This document shows positions 35,683 to 45,479 of a stretch of DNA of 64,000 nt, piece by piece. The stretch covers positions 40,156 to 104,155 of the forward strand of contig JABAAE010000012.1 in the NCBI GenBank assembly GCA_014238905.1. The letters are read 5' to 3'. The notes beneath the pieces are model-generated. The model saw only the letters and a list, made by a program, of their open reading frames with translations, made no database searches and was not told the DNA's origin. The position numbers and the translations under genes are program-made. How positions within the stretch are numbered: position 1 is the stretch's first letter; each line of letters begins with the position of its first letter. The DNA is from Planctomycetota bacterium (GTDB taxonomy: Bacteria > Planctomycetota > Planctomycetia > Pirellulales > Pirellulaceae).

Positions 35683-35750
35683 GACTTCGCGAATTCGGGT
35701 GAAGTACAAATTCGGCGAAACATCAGAACATTTCACCCGGCAGCGCATCG

Positions 35751-36998
35751 TTAGATAGACGACGTCTGATCGATGGGCATGGACCCAGCCGAAAATGGTT
35801 TATCGTCAATAACTTTGACTTCAAATCGGTTGCGAATTTCGTAGGTAGCATTGCGCCATTTTATTTTTTTGGCGAAGGACGCTTTGACCGTGGATATCGA
35901 GTAAACCACCAACGCAACCGGGATAAGCAAGGCGATTTTTCCCAGTCTGAAGACCGTCATCTTGGTAACCTGATTTGCGATCTGCGGCCCAAGACTCTTG
36001 ATGGCTGATTCCGCAAGGACGAAGGCTGCCAGCAGCATGAGCTGTACCGTTAGTAACCCGGTCAAAAGCATAACTGCTGCGCCGGAGTGCTGGTTTATCA
36101 AATTCCAACAGACCATCCACATCGCTGCGACCACCATGGCGACGGTGAAGAGCATGTGACCCAATGTCACCAGGAATCCCCATTCATAGATGCGGGACCA
36201 GGTCAACATTCGACTATTGTAAACGATGCTAAATGGGAAATCGCATTCTTCGCGGTTGACCGTTATCAAGTCGGCGGCAAAGACTGTTTTGATTTTGAGT
36301 TTACGCATGGCGCCATCAATTGGACCGTCATCAACAATGGTGGTTTGCCATTGTTCGATCAGCCCCGAATTTTGAATGTCCGTCAGACGCATTGCACAAC
36401 TGCCAGCCCACGTGTGCCGGAATAGAAAGGTGACGACCAATGCTGCTGAATTCCATAGTGATCGGATCAGCGATCCGACCCGATTCTCCATGGGCGAAAA
36501 CCACTGGTTGCCAGTCACGACACCCACTTCAGGATTTTCCAATGGGCTGACCATCTTTTTCAACCATTGTTTTCTGGGTGAAATGTCAGCGTCAACGAGT
36601 GCAATAATTTTGGTGTTGTCGGGCACTTCTCTGAGGGCCTGCACGATAGCGCTACACTTCAGGCTGCAAGTCTTGAGTCGATCTTCAAGGATGGAAATCC
36701 GGATTCTCGGATGATCGCTGAATTCCTTCAGAGATTCCCAGACGGGGTCGGATTCGCTATCGACGATAATTCTTAATTCGTAGTCGTTGTATTCTTGCTG
36801 GAGCAGGTTGCGGATTGTATCCGCAACAAAAGGGTCTTTACCGCGAAGTGAGAGAATGACGCTGGCTTGAGGTTGGAATTCCGGATTTTCCGGAAATCTG
36901 GATTTGGGCAGCATCCATCGAAACCAGGCGGCCCACAAAAAGTGATAGACCGCGTAGCTGATGCACGTCCAGAAAATGGCTAGCGAAAAATAATTCAT
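35751..36998 (-). CDS. Membrane glycosyltransferase family 2
   Basis: 415 residues. One N-terminal membrane segment (~5-28), a GT-A domain with ASVILSLRGKDPFVADTIRNLL, a DxD motif in IALVDADISP, and the acceptor-side DDGPIDGAMR segment are followed by two or more C-terminal membrane helices (~280-370). This layout is typical of processive or lipid-linked GT2 enzymes of surface polysaccharide synthesis acting on the cytoplasmic face. It is the last gene of the minus-strand polysaccharide group, 212 bp from the next one. Confidence 0.85.
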   Translation of the reverse strand: MNYFSLAIFWTCISYAVYHFLWAAWFRWMLPKSRFPENPEFQPQASVILSLRGKDPFVADTIRNLLQQEYNDYELRIIVDSESDPVWESLKEFSDHPRIRISILEDRLKTCSLKCSAIVQALREVPDNTKIIALVDADISPRKQWLKKMVSPLENPEVGVVTGNQWFSPMENRVGSLIRSLWNSAALVVTFLFRHTWAGSCAMRLTDIQNSGLIEQWQTTIVDDGPIDGAMRKLKIKTVFAADLITVNREECDFPFSIVYNSRMLTWSRIYEWGFLVTLGHMLFTVAMVVAAMWMVCWNLINQHSGAAVMLLTGLLTVQLMLLAAFVLAESAIKSLGPQIANQVTKMTVFRLGKIALLIPVALVVYSISTVKASFAKKIKWRNATYEIRNRFEVKVIDDKPFSAGSMPIDQTSSI

Positions 36999-37210
36999 GC
37001 TCTAACCGGTTTGGTGCCCGATTGATAGTCCTATTGATTGTCATTGTTTTAAACAACCGCCTTTCCAGTTTAGGAGAAAGCTTGCGATTTGCCGGGAGGT
37101 TGCCTTAAATAAAGGGGGATTCCCTGATTTAACTGACAGAAAAAACGACTATTCCAAAATTGTTCTCTGGCCGCAGCATCGGGAGGCTGGGCATTACCTT
37201 TTTTCGGAGC

Positions 37211-38086
37211 TCACCGAATCAATAATTTGTAAACGAGTTTTGTTAATCGTGGGACATCCCGAATAAACGTCAAAAACGGGATCCTTGTTTTTTTTTGGAG
37301 GATGCCGCTCTGTCGCAATCGATGGGTGGCAACCGATCCGGTCATGTAATGAGATCCACCGGCGAGGTGTTTGTTTTGTTGGGCTTCGTTGCCGGTGACG
37401 TAGGCAGAAAGACGGTTTCCGGCATGCCGATAGTCATGGTTTTGATGTCCGGCAAAAAGAACCTCTGTGCAATCGATGACCGGAGCATTTGATTTGATGG
37501 TTGTCGCTACCATCCAACTGTCCCAATTTCCACGGCCAATTGAAAAGGCTGGAATTTGGTGGAAATGTCCTCGTGGAAACAAGAAGTAGTCTTTGCACAA
37601 TATGGAAGCCAATTGCCCAGATCGAGCGATTCGATTTGCCAGATCAGACTCCCAATTCGGATCTTCGAAAGCAATCGGATCTGTCTGATCAAAATCGGTC
37701 CGCTGTCCGATGCCGAGGAAATGAGTGAGATTCAGATTTTCCAGAGATTGCACCAATTGGTAGACCGACGAGTTGAGCACGATGTCGGAGTTGATGTAGA
37801 GCATCCACTGCGTTCGGCTGTTTTCGATGACTCTCTGAAAAACGGTATCCAGGAGAGGGGTTCCTGCCTGATTCCTGCCGATTTCTGGGAAATGCCGGAT
37901 GGAATTTTCCTTGGCAAATTCTGCTACTCCATCGTCGTCTCCAAAAAGAACGACGTCGAGGCAGTCTGTCCACTGCAGCCAACTGAGGATGGCATTGGAC
38001 TGAATGGCCCCAATGTGACCCTCGAAAGCCTTGGGAACGGCGAAAAGGGTTATTTTCTTCGTGTCGCTCTCGCCATCACCCGGCAT
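37211..38086 (-). CDS. Glycosyltransferase-like protein (GT-A fold)
   Basis: 291 residues. It resembles nucleotide-diphospho-sugar transferases: an early KKITLFAVPKAFEGHIGAIQSNAILSWL, a metal-site-like INSDIVLN (Asp in the NSD position of DxD), and later WDSWMV. No membrane segment. Family number is not certain. Spacing to the GT8 gene upstream is only 12 bp, so they are cotranscribed. ATG 38086. Confidence 0.7.
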   Translation of the reverse strand: MPGDGESDTKKITLFAVPKAFEGHIGAIQSNAILSWLQWTDCLDVVLFGDDDGVAEFAKENSIRHFPEIGRNQAGTPLLDTVFQRVIENSRTQWMLYINSDIVLNSSVYQLVQSLENLNLTHFLGIGQRTDFDQTDPIAFEDPNWESDLANRIARSGQLASILCKDYFLFPRGHFHQIPAFSIGRGNWDSWMVATTIKSNAPVIDCTEVLFAGHQNHDYRHAGNRLSAYVTGNEAQQNKHLAGGSHYMTGSVATHRLRQSGILQKKTRIPFLTFIRDVPRLTKLVYKLLIR

Positions 38087-38098
38087 TGATGGTCCTTT

Positions 38099-39157
38099 CT
38101 ACGAAGCCCACGCGGATTTCATTTTCAGGTAGGCGATCCTGCCACGTTTAATCGAGCCGGCCATGAGCTGTTCCCATGACCTCTTCCAGTCGAATGGTGG
38201 GCGTTTAGGACGCCAGTCTTTCCACGCGGTTCGGTCCAGGATTTGAAAGAAATCACTTCGGTAGGGGTGTTGGATTCCGAAGTGCCAGGGTTTCCACTCG
38301 GTTGTAAAATGGACCACCTTGGGGTGGTTGATCATTAATTCGAACGCTGATTTGTCGACAGGGGAGTGTTCTGTAGAAGGGAATTCAAACGCGTGGCTTC
38401 CCATATTCCATTGCAAAGGTAAGGCTTCCCATTGACCGTGCAAGACAACATTCAGTGCATATTGGTCCCAGCACCAAATGTGTTCCTGGTTAACGTCCAT
38501 GCAATGAACTAGTTTCTCGGAGAGGTTTTTGTCCCGCCATTTTTGCAGGTCAATTACCATGACACCACTATTGAAATATTCGGCGTTTTCGTTCATTCCC
38601 AATTCTAGGTAGTTGGGTACTGGTTTCCAGGACGCGAGGTAAGGATGGGAACGCCGGAAATTGTTCATGGAAATACGGGCATCCAAATAGGGACAAGCAA
38701 CATCTGGAACAGCCAGCAGTGCATGATCACCCATTGGGCGTTCCCATAATTCAAGCAAATCACCCTTTACCAAAAGGTCGCTATCCAGGTAAATCACTTT
38801 TTTGATGGAGGATGGAAGGACGTCTGATAAAAGCAACCGATAATAGGCGGTGTGGGAAACGTGGTGGGAAACAGAAAAAGTCTCCAACTGACCGGCGTCG
38901 AACAAAAGCCAACTGATGGTAATCGGGTGATCTGCCAATGTCTCCTTTAACATCGCTTTATTTTCATCCGAAACACCGCCATCCATAATCAAGATTTGGA
39001 GATGAGAGCCGAGCCTTAGGCTTTCGGCAGCTGAAAGCAAAGTGACTGCCAACGGCATGACGTAGGCATCGTCACATGCGCAAACGACTACAGGATCCAT
39101 ATTTGTTTTGGATGCGATGATCGATTCGGAATGTGACGTTGTCGGTTTTGTGATCAT
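38099..39157 (-). CDS. Glycosyltransferase family 8
   Basis: 352 residues. GT8 enzymes are retaining galactosyl/glucosyltransferases, such as those of LPS core synthesis. Motifs: DPVVVCACDDAYVMPLAVTLLSAAE at the start, the DxD in KVIYLDSDLLV, YFNSGVMVIDLQKWR, and the WCWDQYALNVVL and HFTTEWKPWH segments near the end that complete the metal site. Start could be ATG 39157 or 39100, the latter closer to the conserved region. Part of the minus-strand polysaccharide operon. Confidence 0.92.
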   Translation of the reverse strand: MITKPTTSHSESIIASKTNMDPVVVCACDDAYVMPLAVTLLSAAESLRLGSHLQILIMDGGVSDENKAMLKETLADHPITISWLLFDAGQLETFSVSHHVSHTAYYRLLLSDVLPSSIKKVIYLDSDLLVKGDLLELWERPMGDHALLAVPDVACPYLDARISMNNFRRSHPYLASWKPVPNYLELGMNENAEYFNSGVMVIDLQKWRDKNLSEKLVHCMDVNQEHIWCWDQYALNVVLHGQWEALPLQWNMGSHAFEFPSTEHSPVDKSAFELMINHPKVVHFTTEWKPWHFGIQHPYRSDFFQILDRTAWKDWRPKRPPFDWKRSWEQLMAGSIKRGRIAYLKMKSAWAS

Positions 39158-39198
39158 TGTTGAATGCGAGTCAGGGCTGTTAAGGCCAGTAACGTGGT

Positions 39199-40536
39199 TC
39201 AGGACGTCGGTTTCTTGAAAATCTTTCCGGCGATATTGCCAACTTTTAAGAGGGGTGAAATGATCGGGTTTTCAGCCACGTTTTTAATGGTTCTCTTGGC
39301 ACGCTTGAATTCGCGCTCCAGTATGGCATTCCTTTTTTCCAAACGGGCGACATCACGCTCCAGTTGCGCGGCATGGGCCTGTGCTTCCCGCAGGGAATTG
39401 GTTTCAAACAGTTGGTGACCGTTCATCAGGAAGTTGCTGTCGCTGCGAGACGAAAATGGCGACTGGGCGACTGGCACAATCTGGTTTGGCATTTGATCAG
39501 TGGGATAGGATAGCATCGTCTTGACCAGTGTTTCCAGGCGGTCTGTAGCCGTACCTGCGTTGTGATTCCCGTCGGTGTTGCTTTCTGGTGGTGGACATTC
39601 CAACGCGTCATGCAGGCAATATTCCTGGTGCGCTAATTTTCTCGCTGGCGGATCAAGTAGTTCCGTAATGACCGGTTTGATTTGCGCGGGATGCCGAATC
39701 TCCCATACTGTGTGGGTGAGTTGTGGTGAAGGGTTGTATTCAAGAACGGCAGTCGGCAAGCGGGTTAGCATCCCTTCCAATACGGCGGTGGAAGGAGTGG
39801 TAATGAGGCAGTCGCAGTCGTTCATTTGATGGTTGAGTTCCCCTCCTACGGTATCAGTCATCGAATTTTTGACACCGATCGATTCTGCAAGACCGCCAGT
39901 CAATCTCCAAATCACATCGATCTTGCGGGATTGAGTGGCATTGAAATCTTCGAACCATTGCTTGAGGTCGAGCAGGCTTCGTCGCACGAATTGAAGCTGT
40001 TCCTCAGTGAATGCCGCCCATTTAGCGGTCATCACCATGACTTTCGCCGGTTTGGGATTTGCCGAATCCACGATTTGATCTGGTTGGCCGATTTCATTCG
40101 AAATTCCAGAGTTGGCTGCTTTGGAGGACTGCCAGCCATCCAGTCTTGGTAAACCGACCAATTCGATTTTGTTGCGATTACCCCAATAAGCCAGTTGCCT
40201 GACTTGGGATCTTCCAATACAGGCGACTTTATGACAAAGAACTGGACGCATCGTCCAGGGGCAGGCCGGTTCGGCCTCTTTGTTTTCGAATGCATTTCGC
40301 CACTCAAGGATTCCATCAACAGCGTAGATGGTCCGACAGTTCTTTTGTTTTAGAGTTTCAATTGCGGTACGAAATCTATGAAAATGCTCCGAGAAAAAAA
40401 TGGCCAGGTCATTTTCGTTGGCCTGCTCCGTGATTTTTTCTGGGGAGATAATTTCGATGTCCATCCTCGCCATCAGCGGTTGCGCATGATGGGTGACCTC
40501 GGCATCGGATCCAATATAAAAGACTCTCTGTTTCAT
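39199..40536 (-). CDS. Glycosyltransferase-like protein with C-terminal coiled coil
   Basis: 445 residues. The first ~300 residues look like a GT-B fold: RVFYIGSDAEVTHHAQPLM at the start, a tail of the nucleotide-binding half with DCLITTPSTAVLEGMLTRLPTAVLEY, as in capsule transferases. The last ~80 residues form a coiled coil (REAQAHAAQLERDVARLEKRNAILEREF) and a basic end, suited to oligomerisation or membrane contact. The assignment is by fold pattern and context. Gaps to its neighbours are 41 bp (GT8) and 36 bp (DUF1559), consistent with one transcript. Confidence 0.65.
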   Translation of the reverse strand: MKQRVFYIGSDAEVTHHAQPLMARMDIEIISPEKITEQANENDLAIFFSEHFHRFRTAIETLKQKNCRTIYAVDGILEWRNAFENKEAEPACPWTMRPVLCHKVACIGRSQVRQLAYWGNRNKIELVGLPRLDGWQSSKAANSGISNEIGQPDQIVDSANPKPAKVMVMTAKWAAFTEEQLQFVRRSLLDLKQWFEDFNATQSRKIDVIWRLTGGLAESIGVKNSMTDTVGGELNHQMNDCDCLITTPSTAVLEGMLTRLPTAVLEYNPSPQLTHTVWEIRHPAQIKPVITELLDPPARKLAHQEYCLHDALECPPPESNTDGNHNAGTATDRLETLVKTMLSYPTDQMPNQIVPVAQSPFSSRSDSNFLMNGHQLFETNSLREAQAHAAQLERDVARLEKRNAILEREFKRAKRTIKNVAENPIISPLLKVGNIAGKIFKKPTS

Positions 40537-40572
40537 GGCATTCTCAGGTAATCGAGCGGCTGCAACATTGGA

Positions 40573-41490
40573 TTATTCCGGTAGGTTGACAGCCTCACCA
40601 TCATCGCGATCACACAGATACCCATAAACGCGATCGTCAATAGAATTGGGTATTGGCTTTACACTGCCATCTCCCAATGTGAAGTTGCAGATCAATGGAT
40701 GAAAACTTCCGAACACCGTCCAGGTTTGAGGTGGCTGGGGAGTCTTGTTTTTTGCTATTCCAAACAGTGGCCCCCCAACTCGCATTGCAACCCCGGGTTC
40801 GTCACCGTTGTACATACAGCCGTCACCCAGTCCGCCCGGTTCATTCATCTTCTGCATGTTTAATGCTTTTTCTCCAACAAAAAGCGTATTGGAAAGTCCA
40901 TCTCGAATCGAAGCGAAATTATACCTGCCGCGATACTTGGTCAGAACTCCATCCACAACCGGATTTTGGGTCGTATAGCCAGAGTTGAATACCCCGTTGG
41001 TCTTGGTATTGAAACCAAAGTTGATGGTATAGCCATTGTTCTCGAAGACGCTTCCCGCATTGCCTGCGTAATCTCCGCAGATGCCAACCGGTTGATTTTG
41101 CATTTCAAAGGAACTGACATCGCCTGATGACCGACGAGATGGACAAACGTAGACGGGTACACCTGTTTGCAACGCTTCGGGATCCTGTTGGTAATAGGGT
41201 AATTGCCAATTCAGCCGGTCTTCGAGGTTATTAAGTTCCAGGAAGGGCATCAGGAAAACATGCCACGTTAAAAAACCGTCAGCCGGTCGCGATGGTGGAA
41301 TAAAGTTTTTGGTGTCGTGGAAGTTATGGATCGCCAAGCCCATCTGACGGAGGTTATTGGAGCATTGGGTTCGCCTGGCAGAGTTTCTCGCCATTTGAAC
41401 GGCCGGCAACAGTAGCCCGATCAGGATTCCAATAATGGCAATGACCACTAAAAGTTCGACGAGTGTGAAACCTCGAGTTTGTTTTTGCAT
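40573..41490 (-). CDS. DUF1559 prepilin-like protein (H-X9-DG family)
   Basis: 305 residues from ATG 41490; an upstream frame to 41649 is ignored. It has a class III/type IV prepilin signal (KQTRGFTLVELLVVIAIIGILIGLLLPAV) with cleavage before Phe and Glu at +5, then the RRTQCSNNLRQMGLAIHNFHD and the H-x9-DG motif (HPLICNFTLGDG) of DUF1559. Planctomycetes encode many such proteins; they are thought to be pseudopilins or surface proteins, function unknown. The position between glycosyltransferase genes is unusual and may mean a surface role linked to the polysaccharide. Confidence 0.93.
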   Translation of the reverse strand: MQKQTRGFTLVELLVVIAIIGILIGLLLPAVQMARNSARRTQCSNNLRQMGLAIHNFHDTKNFIPPSRPADGFLTWHVFLMPFLELNNLEDRLNWQLPYYQQDPEALQTGVPVYVCPSRRSSGDVSSFEMQNQPVGICGDYAGNAGSVFENNGYTINFGFNTKTNGVFNSGYTTQNPVVDGVLTKYRGRYNFASIRDGLSNTLFVGEKALNMQKMNEPGGLGDGCMYNGDEPGVAMRVGGPLFGIAKNKTPQPPQTWTVFGSFHPLICNFTLGDGSVKPIPNSIDDRVYGYLCDRDDGEAVNLPE

Positions 41491-41694
41491 GAATTGCAGT
41501 CTCGATTGGGAAATTTGGATGTCACAAAAGGTAGCTTGACGCAATCTCCTCGTTGGCGAAATCTTCTCGTTTGACGCTTTGAGGATAGTTTTTTGCCAGA
41601 TTGGGTAAAATGAATCCAGAATCCTAGGACACGCATTCACTCGCCGCAAATCGGTTCGGGTAGGCGTTGTTAAGAAGAATAACGGTTGAATTGA

Positions 41695-43023
41695 TTATTG
41701 CGAACAAAGGGATTCCAGTTTTTGACGTAATAACGGGAATTGTGTTCCTTTCCCAAAGTTTTTTTCCTGATATTTCCGGCCCTTCTGGCCAACCTCATGG
41801 AAATGGGATTTGGGGGATTGTGTCAAAATTTCCAAGTATTGTTGTTTTTCATCGGCGACAAGGATTGCGCCGGTTTCCCAAGCCGTTTTCAAACCACTGG
41901 CGCCGTGCTGGGTGGTCAAAAGTGCTTTGCCATAGGACATCGCTTCTATATTCTTGATTTTTAATCCCGTGCCAAATTTGACAGGATTCCAGACGACGTC
42001 GGTACATTGGTAAAAAGAAGAAACCGAGTCTACTTTTCCCAACATCATGATACCGGCCTTGGAATCGAATTGAGCGTCGATGCACCGATCAACAATACCA
42101 CCGGCGATGACCAAACGATGCTCGGGACAACATTTTCGAATGGTTGACCAGTGGCTGACTATTTCCTTGATCGCTTCAAAATTGGCACCGTTGTCCGATG
42201 CCAGGTAGCCAATCGAAAGGCCCTTGCCCGGAGGGACGGCCGTTTTTCCTATTGGATTGGAAACCGGTTCAAGTTCGATGCCGGTGGTAATGACTTTGGA
42301 TTGACCGACAACCGTTGCAAAATAATTGGCTTCTTCAGGTTGTATTGCGATAATCAGGTCGTAATCGGCGACCGCTGATTCTTCCATTTCCGCAGAAACA
42401 TCCACCCAGTGAGAATAACCATGTTCTGCAAACGCGGACGTTCGGCGGTGTAAGACGTCATGCGCATCCAGTACGCAAGTTGTTTCTTTGCGCAGATGAT
42501 CGGGTAAGCTTCTTAGCAGTTGAGTTTGTGTCAAGTATTCGAAGACAATGATGCTCGGACGAGTGTGGCTTACATAATTGACGAACCGGCGAATGGTTGC
42601 CGCATCGTAATAGTTTTCAATGGTTCGGGGGCGAATCGGTTGCGTGCCTCGATCTGAAGTTTCAAGGGTCTTTTGGATGGCATGAATCAATCCATCCCAA
42701 CGCCAACGGCATCTCGCAATGAAACCGAATTCGGGCGGACGATCCAATCTTAGTTGGTCGACAGGGATTTCGGCCGGAAATGGACCTGTTGGGTTTGTCT
42801 CGCGGTTGTAGCAATTCACTTCCCGTTCCAACGGTTCCCATCGCGCAGGCACGCTGGCATCTGACGTATCAGGGTGCGTAATCAGCACTGACGCTTGGAA
42901 TGGGGCCTGATGCAATCCTGCTACGAGGTTGCCAATTCGGAATTGAGCACCGGTTTGGCCGCGCCAAAACGGAACATCCGTGACGAAAAGAATGTTTTGT
43001 GATTCAGGCGGGACGGGAACCAT
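41695..43023 (-). CDS. Glycosyltransferase family 4 (group 1)
   Basis: 442 residues. A GT-B enzyme: NILFVTDVPFWRGQTGAQFRIGNLVAGL at the start, a DAHDVLHRR element, and the C-terminal nucleotide-sugar half with YQCTDVVWNPVKFGTGLKIKNIEAMSYGKALLTT, containing the G-x-K-x-K-x-x-E-x-M pattern of GT4. Likely adds a sugar during synthesis of the polysaccharide exported by the divergent Wzm/Wzt. ATG 43023; the divergent wzm begins 234 bp away, so the two groups may share a control region. Confidence 0.88.
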   Translation of the reverse strand: MVPVPPESQNILFVTDVPFWRGQTGAQFRIGNLVAGLHQAPFQASVLITHPDTSDASVPARWEPLEREVNCYNRETNPTGPFPAEIPVDQLRLDRPPEFGFIARCRWRWDGLIHAIQKTLETSDRGTQPIRPRTIENYYDAATIRRFVNYVSHTRPSIIVFEYLTQTQLLRSLPDHLRKETTCVLDAHDVLHRRTSAFAEHGYSHWVDVSAEMEESAVADYDLIIAIQPEEANYFATVVGQSKVITTGIELEPVSNPIGKTAVPPGKGLSIGYLASDNGANFEAIKEIVSHWSTIRKCCPEHRLVIAGGIVDRCIDAQFDSKAGIMMLGKVDSVSSFYQCTDVVWNPVKFGTGLKIKNIEAMSYGKALLTTQHGASGLKTAWETGAILVADEKQQYLEILTQSPKSHFHEVGQKGRKYQEKNFGKGTQFPLLRQKLESLCSQ

Positions 43024-43257
43024 GTCGCTACTCTAGCCGATGCATATCCAGTTGTTACGATTATCCGTAAAATGCGGCGCAACCTGCCCTCAGCGTCTTT
43101 GGTGTTTTGGCCCAAAATCATCAAAACAGGTCAGTTTTGGTGTGGTTTATTGCGTAACTTTGGGGTGTGGTCGCCGCATTCGGGTGGCTGTTTTAACAAA
43201 GAAGTATACTCCTGAATTAGAAACTGTCTGAAAACAACCTGTCTGCAGTAAGATGAG

Positions 43258-44151
43258 TTGGAGATTTGTGATGGATCGGAGCCCGTGAAGCCCATCGAAG
43301 AGATTGTTTACACACCTGAACCACCTCTCTATCATCCCGGTGGACTTCTGAAAAAAATTTTTTCAGAAAATTGGGATCGTCGTGAGCTGTGTGGGAGACT
43401 GTTCATACGGAACATCAGTGTTCAGTATCGACAGACCCTGTTGGGTTTGACATGGCTTTTCTTGCCGGCTATTGCCAGTTCGATGGTCTGGTTATTCCTG
43501 CAGTCTTTTCGAGTCATCCAATTCAAGGGCGACTATACCAGTGGTCAGTATTTGCTTTTTGTCTTGATCGGTATGGTGTTGTGGCAGTCTTTTTTCGAAG
43601 CCGTAACTAAACCGCTGGCCGCCTTTCAGCAAAATCGAACGATGCTCCTGAAGATCAACTTTCCACGGGAGGTGGTCATTGTTGTTTCGGCGATGGAGGT
43701 GGTGTTTAACGGTTTGGTCAGAAGCGTGGTGATCATTCCGTTTTTGGTTTATTTGCAGCAGGACGTGGCCTGGACGTTGGCGATGTTGTTTTTTCCGCTG
43801 GCCCTGATCGCGCTGATTATCACCGGGTTGGCGATTGGAATCTGTTTGATGCCAGTCGGAGCGCTCTATCAGGATGTCGGTCGAACGTTGATTATTATTT
43901 CGCCAATTTGGATGATATTGACCCCGGTGATCTATCCGGTTCCGACAGGCTTTCCGGCGAATCTGCTGATTTACTGTAACCCTGCCAGCCCGATGCTGAT
44001 TACTGGCCGCGAACTGATAATGGGAGGCGAGTTAATCTATCTTTCGTTTGCCATGCTGTCTTTGCTGGGTGTTTTGCCTCTGCTGGTATTCAGCCTGATT
44101 CTTTATCGAATTTCGATTCCAATCCTGTTGGAAAGGGTCGGTGCTTCATGA
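43258..44151 (+). CDS. wzm: Polysaccharide ABC exporter permease (Wzm/TagG type)
   Basis: 297 residues. ABC-2 type permease with six predicted membrane helices; after a short cytosolic head it reads ELCGRLFIRNISVQYRQTLLGLTWLFL, the conserved interface region of Wzm/TagG/KpsM, and ends with ILYRISIPILLERVGAS. It exports lipid-linked polysaccharide with Wzt. There is no ATG: TTG 43258 is used, GTG 43285 is the alternative; neither has a good ribosome site. It overlaps wzt by 4 bp (ATGA), so translation is coupled. Confidence 0.92.
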   Translation: MEICDGSEPVKPIEEIVYTPEPPLYHPGGLLKKIFSENWDRRELCGRLFIRNISVQYRQTLLGLTWLFLPAIASSMVWLFLQSFRVIQFKGDYTSGQYLLFVLIGMVLWQSFFEAVTKPLAAFQQNRTMLLKINFPREVVIVVSAMEVVFNGLVRSVVIIPFLVYLQQDVAWTLAMLFFPLALIALIITGLAIGICLMPVGALYQDVGRTLIIISPIWMILTPVIYPVPTGFPANLLIYCNPASPMLITGRELIMGGELIYLSFAMLSLLGVLPLLVFSLILYRISIPILLERVGAS

Positions 44152-45479
44152 ATTCCCAAGGGCAAAGCGGGCAACAAGCGAAACTGGCAATGGGCTCCGG
44201 TCGTGATGAGCCGGGTACCGATTCCCTGATTGAAGTCAAAAACGTTTCCAAGACCTATTGCAGAAATCTGCAAAAATCCTTGCGGTACGGTGTGCAGGAT
44301 ATATGGCGTGAATTAACGTTTCGCGGCTCCTACAGGGGCGAATTGCGCGGTGAGGAATTTACCGCGGTCGATGACGTTTCTTTTCAAGTACAAAAGGGCG
44401 AGTGCGTTGCCTTGTTGGGGCCTAATGGTGCGGGGAAGAGCACCATGCTGAAGATGGTCAACGGAATTCTCAGACCTAATTCTGGATCGATCAAGATTCG
44501 TGGCCGTGTCGGCGCGCTGATCGAATTGGGAACCGGATTTAACCCGATCTTAACCGGGCGTGAGAACGTTTTTGTAAATGCGTCGGTGCTGGGTTTCTCC
44601 CGTACCGAAACGGAAGAAAAATTTGAAAATATTCTGGAGTTTTCGGAGATCGGTGAGTTTATCGATGCGCCAGTCCACACGTATTCCTCGGGAATGAGGA
44701 TGCGATTGGGGTTTTCTGTCGCTTCCCATTTAGCTCCGGACCTGCTTCTGATTGACGAAGTGCTGGCGGTGGGTGATTTAGGTTTTCGACTCAAGTGCTT
44801 CGAGCACCTGCGGATGAAAGTTGCCAGCGGTGTCTCGGTCATTCTGGTTTCGCATATTATTGCCATGATCCCCAGGCTATGCACTCGAGCGATCGTCTTT
44901 CATCAAGGCAAGATTGCATTTGACGGGGAGGTCATGGAGGGTGTGGCACGTTATCAGAAAATTTTGGGATTGGAAAAAGGACGAAAAGCCCTCGCTTCGA
45001 GCCTTGAAGATGATTTGGATTCTCCACTGGGTGGGGAGCCTCGACCTCAATCCGGTGGTCTGCAAATCTTAGATGCCAGAACTCTGACAACAGGAGGCGT
45101 TGAAGAAGAGACGTTTCAGACCCATGCAGGATTGGTGCTTGAACTACGAATCTCAGCTGGACTGAGCCTGGCGGATTGCCGGTTGGTGGTGACACTGCAG
45201 TCTCCGTTGAGCGGTGACATTTCGATTTTGTCTTCTTTAAAGAGCAAGTTTTTTGTAAAAACTGACCGCGATTCTGAGTCGGTGGTCAGAATGTCCATCG
45301 ATGATTTACCCCTGGTGGATGGCGCCTATTCATTCAGGGTTGCTTTGTATGGCGAAAATCGATCGCAGCTCCTGGATACCCAATCAGCATTGGCCCCTTT
45401 CCAAATCCTGAATGGACGAGGTAAATCGGTAACCCGAGGTGTCGTGGAATTAAGCCACCGTTGGCAGCAAATGCAGTAG
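44148..45479 (+). CDS. wzt: Polysaccharide ABC exporter ATPase with C-terminal recognition domain (Wzt)
   Basis: 443 residues. Walker A GPNGAGKST (K97), the signature YSSGMRMRLGFS, Walker B LLLIDEVLAVGD and switch His in VSHIIAMI are all intact. The insertion and GTGFNPILTGREN are typical of O-antigen/teichoic acid exporters. The last ~130 residues form a beta-rich Wzt_C-like domain, which in known systems reads the terminal modification of the glycan. This domain suggests export of a capped polysaccharide chain rather than a simple precursor. Confidence 0.92.
   Translation: MNSQGQSGQQAKLAMGSGRDEPGTDSLIEVKNVSKTYCRNLQKSLRYGVQDIWRELTFRGSYRGELRGEEFTAVDDVSFQVQKGECVALLGPNGAGKSTMLKMVNGILRPNSGSIKIRGRVGALIELGTGFNPILTGRENVFVNASVLGFSRTETEEKFENILEFSEIGEFIDAPVHTYSSGMRMRLGFSVASHLAPDLLLIDEVLAVGDLGFRLKCFEHLRMKVASGVSVILVSHIIAMIPRLCTRAIVFHQGKIAFDGEVMEGVARYQKILGLEKGRKALASSLEDDLDSPLGGEPRPQSGGLQILDARTLTTGGVEEETFQTHAGLVLELRISAGLSLADCRLVVTLQSPLSGDISILSSLKSKFFVKTDRDSESVVRMSIDDLPLVDGAYSFRVALYGENRSQLLDTQSALAPFQILNGRGKSVTRGVVELSHRWQQMQ

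Larger units (their letters stand above)
35191..35750. other. 560-bp gap between amidase and glycosyltransferase genes
   Basis: No credible gene; an 81-codon frame at 35509-35754 is not protein-like. It contains a hairpin at 35648-35670 (AATGCCTTG/CAAGGCGTT) followed on the plus strand by a T-rich tail. Confidence 0.4.
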
